From: Streptomyces inusitatus
GTDB taxonomy: Bacteria > Actinomycetota > Actinomycetes > Streptomycetales > Streptomycetaceae
Assembly: GCF_014651115.1 (NCBI RefSeq)
Contig: NZ_BMWG01000026.1
Coordinates: forward strand, 1 to 46,193
Direction of reading: 5' to 3'
DNA length: 46,193 nt
The notes beneath the pieces are model-generated. The model searched no databases, was not told where the DNA came from, and was given only the letters and a program-made list of their open reading frames with translations. This document shows, in pieces, positions 41,184 to 46,193 of this stretch (the first letter of the stretch is position 1; the number at the start of each line of letters is the position of its first letter). Made by a program: the position numbers and the translations under genes.

Positions 41184-43001
41184 CTACTCGACGGTGACCG
41201 ACTTCGCCAGGTTGCGCGGCTTGTCGATGTCCCGGCCCATCGCCAGGGCCGTGTGGTAGGCGAAGAGCTGGAGCGGGATGCCCATCAGGATGGGGTCCAG
41301 CTCGTTCTCGTTCTTCGGCACGACGATGGTGTGGTCGGCCTTCTCCTGCTCGCGGTGGGCCACCGCGAGGATCCGCCCGCTGCGGGCCTTGATCTCCTCC
41401 AGCGCCGCCCGGTTCTTCTCCAGCAGCTCGTCGTCGGGCACGATCGCCACCGTCGGCAGCGCGGGCTCGATCAGCGCGAGCGGCCCGTGCTTCAGCTCGG
41501 AGGCCGGATACGCCTCGGCGTGGATGTAGGAGATCTCCTTCAGCTTCAGCGAGGCCTCCAGGGCCACCGGATAGCCGCGCACCCGGCCGATGAACATCAT
41601 CGACTGGGCCCCGGCGTACTCCTCCGCCAGCTTCTTGATGTCGGACTCCGCCTCCAGGATCTCGGTGATCTGCTCCGGGAGCCTGCGCAGCCCCTCGATG
41701 ATCCGCCTGCCCTCGGAGACCGAGAGATCGCGGATCCGGCCCAGATGCAGCGCGAGCAGCGCGAAGGCGACCACGGTGTTGGTGAAGCACTTGGTGGAGA
41801 CCACACAGACCTCGGGCCCCGCGTGCACATAGGTGCCGCCGTCCGCCTCGCGGGCGATCGCGGACCCCACCACATTCACCACGCCCAGCACCCGCGCGCC
41901 CTTGCGCTTCAGCTCCTGGACGGCGGCGAGGACGTCATAGGTCTCACCCGACTGGGAGACCGCCACATAGAGGGTGTCGGGGTCCACCACCGGATTGCGG
42001 TAGCGGAACTCGGACGCGGGCTCGGCGTCCGCCGGGATCCTGGCCAGCGACTCGATGAGGCCCGCGCCGATCAGACCCGCGTGGTACGAGGTGCCGCAGC
42101 CGAGGATCTTCACCCGGCGGATGCCCCGGGCCTCGCGCGGGTCCAGATTCAGCCCGCCGAGGTGCACGGTGGCGAACCGGTCGTCGATCCGGCCGCGCAG
42201 CACCCGGTCCACGGCGTCCGCCTGCTCGGAGATCTCCTTGTGCATGTACGTGTCGTGGCCGCCCATGTCGTACGACTCGGCCTCCCACTCCACCGTGGTC
42301 GGCGTGGCCGTCGTGGTCGAGCCCTCGGTGGTGTACGTACGGAAGTCGTCGGCCTTGATGGTGGCCATCTCGCCGTCGTCGAGGGTGACGATCTGGCGGG
42401 TGTGGGCGATCAGCGCGGCGACGTCGGAGGCGACGAACATCTCCTTCTCGCCGATGCCGAGGACGACCGGGGAGCCGTTACGGGCGACGACGATGCGGTC
42501 GCCGAAGTCGGCGTGCATCACGGCGATGCCGTAGGTGCCCTCGATCAGCTTCAGCGACTGGCGGACCTTCTCCTCCAGGGTGTCGGCGGGGGAGCGGGCG
42601 ATGAGATGGGTGAGCACCTCGGTGTCGGTCTCGGAGGCGAAGACGACGCCGTCCGCCTCCAGCCGTACGCGCAGTTCGTCGGCGTTGTCGATGATGCCGT
42701 TGTGGACGAGCGCGAGGCGGCCGTCGGGGGAGAGGTGGGGGTGGGCGTTCTCGTCGCTCGGCGCGCCGTGGGTGGCCCAGCGGGTGTGGGCGATCCCGGT
42801 GGTGCCGGTGAACCGCTTGGGGACCCGGGCCTCCAGATCGCGGACCCGGCCCTTGGCCTTGACCAGCTTGAGCCCGGCGGCCTTCGGGCCGGTGATCACG
42901 ATGCCGGCGGAGTCGTACCCCCGGTACTCCAGCCGCTGAAGCCCCTCCAGCAGCAGCGGTGCCACATCACGCCGGCCGATGTATCCGACAATTCCGCACA
43001 T
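41184..43001 (-). CDS. glmS: Glutamine-fructose-6-phosphate aminotransferase (isomerising)
   Basis: 605 residues, full length. Makes glucosamine-6-phosphate from fructose-6-phosphate and glutamine, the first step to UDP-GlcNAc for the cell wall. The glutaminase domain starts with catalytic Cys2 ('MCGIVGYIGRRD'), and 'TRWATHGAP' and 'HNGIIDN' follow. Two SIS domains carry 'ILGCGTSYHAGL', 'VAVSQSGETYDVL', and 'ASLKLKEISYIHAEAYPASELKHGPLALI'. It ends with the usual 'KPRNLAKSVTVE'. GGAGGGG lies ten bases before the ATG. No glmS ribozyme is visible upstream. Lies in a region with GlcNAc-related genes. Confidence 0.97.
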   Translation of the reverse strand: MCGIVGYIGRRDVAPLLLEGLQRLEYRGYDSAGIVITGPKAAGLKLVKAKGRVRDLEARVPKRFTGTTGIAHTRWATHGAPSDENAHPHLSPDGRLALVHNGIIDNADELRVRLEADGVVFASETDTEVLTHLIARSPADTLEEKVRQSLKLIEGTYGIAVMHADFGDRIVVARNGSPVVLGIGEKEMFVASDVAALIAHTRQIVTLDDGEMATIKADDFRTYTTEGSTTTATPTTVEWEAESYDMGGHDTYMHKEISEQADAVDRVLRGRIDDRFATVHLGGLNLDPREARGIRRVKILGCGTSYHAGLIGAGLIESLARIPADAEPASEFRYRNPVVDPDTLYVAVSQSGETYDVLAAVQELKRKGARVLGVVNVVGSAIAREADGGTYVHAGPEVCVVSTKCFTNTVVAFALLALHLGRIRDLSVSEGRRIIEGLRRLPEQITEILEAESDIKKLAEEYAGAQSMMFIGRVRGYPVALEASLKLKEISYIHAEAYPASELKHGPLALIEPALPTVAIVPDDELLEKNRAALEEIKARSGRILAVAHREQEKADHTIVVPKNENELDPILMGIPLQLFAYHTALAMGRDIDKPRNLAKSVTVE

Positions 43002-43111
43002 GAGGTTCTGCCCCTCCGTAGGTCATCCGTGGGTGTTTCGAGGGTCGGACGGTCGCTCCTCGCCCGGCCGGGCGGCCCCGCACAGGCCGTCCCCTTGAGC
43101 CGGGCCGCCGG

Positions 43112-43414
43112 TCAGCCGTAGACGATGCGGCGAAGCTGGCGGAGCGAGAGCTCGGGCGGAGTCACGGCGCGGTGCGGCAGCTCGGCCGCGATCCGCTCGA
43201 AGATCTCCGTGTTCGCCAGGCCGCCGGACTGGAGCTCCCGGTGGCGGCGGCGGACGTACTCCTCGGTCTTCTCGTCGAAGTACGCCAGCACATCGAGCAC
43301 CACCCGGGCCGCCTCGCCGCGCCGGAGCGCGGTACTGCGGACCAGGTGGTCTATGAGGTCGTCGTGCGAGGCCTCCGAGGCCGGCGGACGACCAGTCCGA
43401 TGATGTTCAAGCAC
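43112..43414 (-). CDS. Conserved small protein upstream of glmS
   Basis: 100 residues from a GTG at 43414 with a weak ribosome site. Helical and charged: 'SHDDLIDHLVRSTALRRGEAARVVLDVLAYFDEKTEEYVRRRHRELQSGGLANTEIFERIAAELPHRAVTPPELSLRQLRRIVYG'. No signal, no membrane segment. Commonly found beside glmS in streptomycetes as I recall; function unknown. Same strand as glmS with a 110-base gap. Confidence 0.8.
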   Translation of the reverse strand: MLEHHRTGRPPASEASHDDLIDHLVRSTALRRGEAARVVLDVLAYFDEKTEEYVRRRHRELQSGGLANTEIFERIAAELPHRAVTPPELSLRQLRRIVYG

Positions 43415-43481
43415 CTGTAGATATTGAGGGGGTAATCGCTGCTATTGCAAGAATTCTGCCCGATTCCGGGCAGGGAAGTGT

Positions 43482-44366
43482 CTAAAGCTGCCTCAGGATC
43501 GCCTGTTTGGCGGTGCTGAACTCCTCCTCCGTGAGGATTCCGCTCTGCCGCAGCTCTCCCAGCTCCCTCAGCCGGCGCAGCAGCGCGTCCTGGTCGCCCC
43601 CGCCGGAGGGCGGGCTTCCGGGAGCGGCGGCGGCGGCCGGGGCGGCCGGGGGCGGTGCGGCCTGGGCGTACGGATGGGGCATCCGGGCCACCACGGCCGC
43701 GGCGACCAGCGCCATCAGCGGGTCCTTGCGGAAGCCCCACAGCTCCACGGAGTACGGGTCGTACTTGGCCGGGGCCTTCGTCGGCGTCCTGGTCAGGCCG
43801 AACCGCAGCGCGCCGTTCTCCAGGCCCGAGGAGGGCAGCCACTCGACCGCCTCCACATCGGCCAGGGCGAAGGTGCGCTCCCCGCCCGAGGCCTTGGACT
43901 CCTCGGTCTTCCAGTTCCACGACAGCCGGATCCGCTCGCCGTCGAAGGCGGCCGTGCCGTCGCCCGCGCTGGCGGTGACCGGCAGCGCGGGGCCCGGCAT
44001 CAGATAGCGGTCGATCCGCCCGGCGGGGATCTGCTCCAGCAGCAGGGCGTTGCGCACGGCGTCCACGAAGTACTCGGCGACGCCGGTGCGGTCGTTCTCC
44101 ACGGTCAGCCGGTACGGGTCGGAGCTCTCGTCCAGCTTGTCGCGGGTGATCTGGAGCAGCGGGTCGGCCCCCTCGCGCAGTCTCAGCCGCAGCCGTCCCG
44201 ACTTCCTGCCCGGCTCGTAGGAGATCCCGGCGAGCGCGGCCAGCGGCACGGCCAGCTCGCCGAGGGATCTGCGCAGCGCGCCCACGCTCTTGTCGGAGCC
44301 CGGCACCACGCGCACGGTCTCGCCGTCGAAGGTCCAGGTTCCGTCCTTCTGGATGATTTCCGCCAT
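43482..44366 (-). CDS. DUF4429 protein with C-terminal SHOCT domain
   Basis: 294 residues. Two DUF4429 repeats: residues 1-100 ('GTWTFDGETVRVVPGSDKSVGALRRSLGELAVPLAALAGISYEPG') and about 130-205 ('GTAAFDGERIRLSWNWKTEESKASGGERTFALADVEAVEW'). An Ala/Pro linker precedes a SHOCT motif ('DALLRRLRELGELRQSGILTEEEFSTAKQAILRQL'). DUF4429 folds like a PH domain, so lipid or protein binding is plausible; no enzyme motif. Divergent from the hexosaminidase gene. Confidence 0.9.
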   Translation of the reverse strand: MAEIIQKDGTWTFDGETVRVVPGSDKSVGALRRSLGELAVPLAALAGISYEPGRKSGRLRLRLREGADPLLQITRDKLDESSDPYRLTVENDRTGVAEYFVDAVRNALLLEQIPAGRIDRYLMPGPALPVTASAGDGTAAFDGERIRLSWNWKTEESKASGGERTFALADVEAVEWLPSSGLENGALRFGLTRTPTKAPAKYDPYSVELWGFRKDPLMALVAAAVVARMPHPYAQAAPPPAAPAAAAAPGSPPSGGGDQDALLRRLRELGELRQSGILTEEEFSTAKQAILRQL

Positions 44367-44432
44367 GCGGCGATTCTTTCACCCGGTGTTTCACCCGGGA
44401 GAGTGAGACAGCCGACGTCCGGGATGCCCCCG

Positions 44433-44448
44433 AATGGTCTATACCTTC
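44433..44448 (+). promoter_or_regulatory. DasR-like operator upstream of the hexosaminidase gene
   Basis: AATGGTCTATACCTTC matches the DasR consensus ACTGGTCTAGACCACT at most core bases (TGGTCTAxACC). It ends 71 bases before the GTG of the GH20 gene and lies in the divergent gap with the DUF4429 gene. Fits DasR control of GlcNAc-polymer use. Confidence 0.7.
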
Positions 44449-44519
44449 AGGCGGAACGGGGGCACCATGGTCACGACGGGCGTCCTCCGACGTGGCGCCC
44501 GGTGAAGGGACATCAGCCT

Positions 44520-46037
44520 GTGAGTCTGCCCGGAAACCTTTCCCGCCCCCTCGGCGCGCTCGGCCGGGTCATTCCCGCCCCGGCCTCCGTACAGCCCGCG
44601 GACGGTGTGTACACCCTCACCGCCGCCACCCCGATCCGGGTGGACGGATCCGACGGGGCGCGTACGGCCGGCGAGTACCTCGCCGGGCTGCTGCGCCCGG
44701 CCACCGGCCACCCGCTGCCCGTCACCGCCGAGGACGGCGCGGACGGCGTCCGGCTGCGGCTGGACGCGGGGGAGGGCGGCCTCGGCGACGAGGGGTACCG
44801 GCTGGAGGCGGCCGAGGGCGCGCTGACACTCACCGCCCGTGAGCCGGCCGGGCTCTTCCACGCGGTGCAGACGCTGCGGCAGCTCCTGCCGCCCGCCCTG
44901 GAGGAGACCACCGAGCAGCCGGGCCCCTGGACCGTGCCGCAGGGCGTCATCACCGACGTCCCGAAGTACGCCTACCGGGGCGGGATGCTCGACGTGGCCC
45001 GGCACTTCTTCACCGTCGCCCAGGTCAAGCGGTACATCGACCATCTGGCCCGCTACAAGTTCAACAAGCTGCATCTGCATCTCACCGACGACCAGGGCTG
45101 GCGGATCGCCATCGACTCCTGGCCCGAGCTGACGGTGGCCGGCGCGGCCACGGCCGTCGGCGGCGGCCCGGGCGGCCACTACACCAAGGCCGAGTACACC
45201 GAGATCGTCGAGTACGCGGCCGCCCGCCATCTGGAGGTCATCCCCGAGATCGACGTCCCCGGGCACACCTCCGCCGCGCTCGCCTCCTACCCCGAGCTGA
45301 ACCCCGACGGCGTCGCGCCCGAGGTGCACACCGGGATGAAGGTCGGCTTCAGCTCGCTCACCGTGAACAAGGAGGTCACCTACGACTTCCTGGACGATGT
45401 GATCCGCGAGATCGCCGAGATCACCCCGGGCCCCTATCTCCACATCGGCGGCGACGAGGCCGACGCCACCAGCGCGGAGGACTACGCGGCCTTCATGGAC
45501 CGGGCGCAGGCGCTGGTCGTCAAGCACGGCAAGACCGTGATCGCCTGGCATCAGCTCGCGGGCGCGCGCCCGGTCCCGGGCGCTCTCGCGCAGTACTGGG
45601 GCTTCGACGGCACCTCGGCCGAGGAGCGGGCCGGGGTGCGCGCGCTGGCGGAGCGGGGGGTGCGGCTGATCCTCTCCCCGGCGGACCACATCTATCTCGA
45701 CCACAAGTACACCGGCGACGACGAGCTGGGCCTTCAGTGGGCGGGGCTGGTGGAGGTGGACCGGTCCTACGACTGGGACCCCGCCTCCTATCTGGAGGGG
45801 CTGCCCGAGGACGCGGTGCTGGGCGTGGAGACCGCGCTGTGGACCGAGACCGTGGAGACCGAGGAGCAGTTGGAGTATCTGGTCTTCCCCCGGCTGCTGA
45901 GCGCCGCCGAGCGCGCCTGGTCCTCCTCGGGCGACTGGGACGACTTCAAGTTCCGGCTGGCGGCGCAGGCCCCGCGCTGGGACGCGCTGGGGATCAACTA
46001 CCACAAGTCGCCGACGGTGCCGTGGGGCGAGGTCTGA
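44520..46037 (+). CDS. GH20 beta-N-acetylhexosaminidase, no signal peptide
   Basis: 505 residues from the GTG at 44520 after GAAGGGA. An N-terminal GH20b-like domain (about 10-150) precedes the barrel, with the catalytic pair in 'PYLHIGGDEADATS' (Asp-Glu). 'FNKLHLHLTDDQGWRIAIDSWPEL', 'VIPEIDVPGHTSAALASYPEL' and 'WDPASYLEGLPEDAVLGVETALWTET' are further family blocks. It removes terminal GlcNAc/GalNAc from chitobiose and related oligomers. The N-terminus 'SLPGNLSRPLGALGRVIPAPASVQPADG' has no hydrophobic signal, so it is probably intracellular and acts on imported oligomers. DasR-like site upstream. Confidence 0.95.
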   Translation: MSLPGNLSRPLGALGRVIPAPASVQPADGVYTLTAATPIRVDGSDGARTAGEYLAGLLRPATGHPLPVTAEDGADGVRLRLDAGEGGLGDEGYRLEAAEGALTLTAREPAGLFHAVQTLRQLLPPALEETTEQPGPWTVPQGVITDVPKYAYRGGMLDVARHFFTVAQVKRYIDHLARYKFNKLHLHLTDDQGWRIAIDSWPELTVAGAATAVGGGPGGHYTKAEYTEIVEYAAARHLEVIPEIDVPGHTSAALASYPELNPDGVAPEVHTGMKVGFSSLTVNKEVTYDFLDDVIREIAEITPGPYLHIGGDEADATSAEDYAAFMDRAQALVVKHGKTVIAWHQLAGARPVPGALAQYWGFDGTSAEERAGVRALAERGVRLILSPADHIYLDHKYTGDDELGLQWAGLVEVDRSYDWDPASYLEGLPEDAVLGVETALWTETVETEEQLEYLVFPRLLSAAERAWSSSGDWDDFKFRLAAQAPRWDALGINYHKSPTVPWGEV

Positions 46038-46093
46038 CCGAGCACTACTGGGGTCCGGGGCCGTCCCCCTGAGACGGCCCCGGACCCGACGGG

Positions 46094-46134
46094 CCGCCGC
46101 CCCCCCCCCCCCCCGGCGGGGGGGGGGGGGGCGG
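46094..46134. repeat. Homopolymer hairpin near the right edge: C15 facing G14
   Basis: Runs of 15 C (46100-46114) and 14 G (46118-46131) are flanked by CCGCCG and CGG so that they form one long perfect stem. It lies about 55 bases after the hexosaminidase stop and could act as its terminator. Homopolymers of this length are easily mis-sequenced, so exact lengths are doubtful. Confidence 0.75.
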
Positions 46135-46193
46135 TCCCCCGGCGCGCGGCCGTGGGGCCCCCCCCCTCCGGGGGCCTCGCTTTCTTCGTCCCG

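Noticed and set aside
40929..43121. Plus-strand 730-codon open frame over glmS
   Set aside because: Antisense shadow of a full-length glmS.

Overview
The window is high-GC actinobacterial chromosome and looks like core Streptomyces. Codon third positions are almost all G or C, GTG starts are common, and several genes are recognisable streptomycete markers: adpA-ornA, a GH18 chitinase and a GH20 hexosaminidase preceded by DasR-type sites, paired tRNA-end genes, an ABATE/CGNR protein and a DUF4429/SHOCT protein. I see no phage, transposon, CRISPR array or large PKS/NRPS cluster.

Layout. 1-3992 (minus): ectoine/hydroxyectoine-type ABC importer ehuBCDA followed by an IclR regulator cut by the left edge. 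4406-8800 (plus): an unusual peptide locus. It holds two paralogous 357-residue M29-like proteins, two tandem genes for the identical 19-residue peptide MKKTIKVRKNSNYLGTLLG, a strong hairpin, an S9 peptidase and a coupled 35-codon ORF. I think this is the best candidate for an undescribed system, possibly a RiPP or processed peptide signal. 8815-10540 (minus): azlC-azlD-RraA-like operon. 10588-14563: CGNR protein, an amidase-fold protein that has lost its catalytic triad, a divergent EutA/maleate-isomerase-like protein with no cysteine, and a flavin monooxygenase. 14681-16510: DasR-type operator and secreted chitinase. 16684-22304: PAS-GGDEF-EAL protein, M6 metalloprotease, tRNA-Lys, and small conserved genes.

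22526-27480 (plus): a PAP2 membrane protein overlapping a three-gene operon of RecB-like nuclease, unknown protein and SF1 helicase, a candidate DNA-repair or defence module. 27506-35241: FG-GAP protein, XRE/TPR-like regulator, conserved small protein, spermidine-synthase-like protein, membrane-anchored protein and an OmpR-type two-component pair. 35663-38881: LacI regulator, tRNA-His, ornA and adpA, the central developmental regulator, which here lacks the TTA codon usually found in it. 39268-46037: small membrane protein, universal stress protein, glmS, two conserved proteins and a GH20 hexosaminidase with its own DasR-like site.

Functional threads. Chitin and GlcNAc use is represented by the chitinase, the hexosaminidase and GlmS, with DasR-like sites linking the first two. 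c-di-GMP turnover may be represented by the GGDEF-EAL protein and by oligoribonuclease, which clears pGpG. All functional calls come from reading the sequence and from family knowledge; no database search was run.
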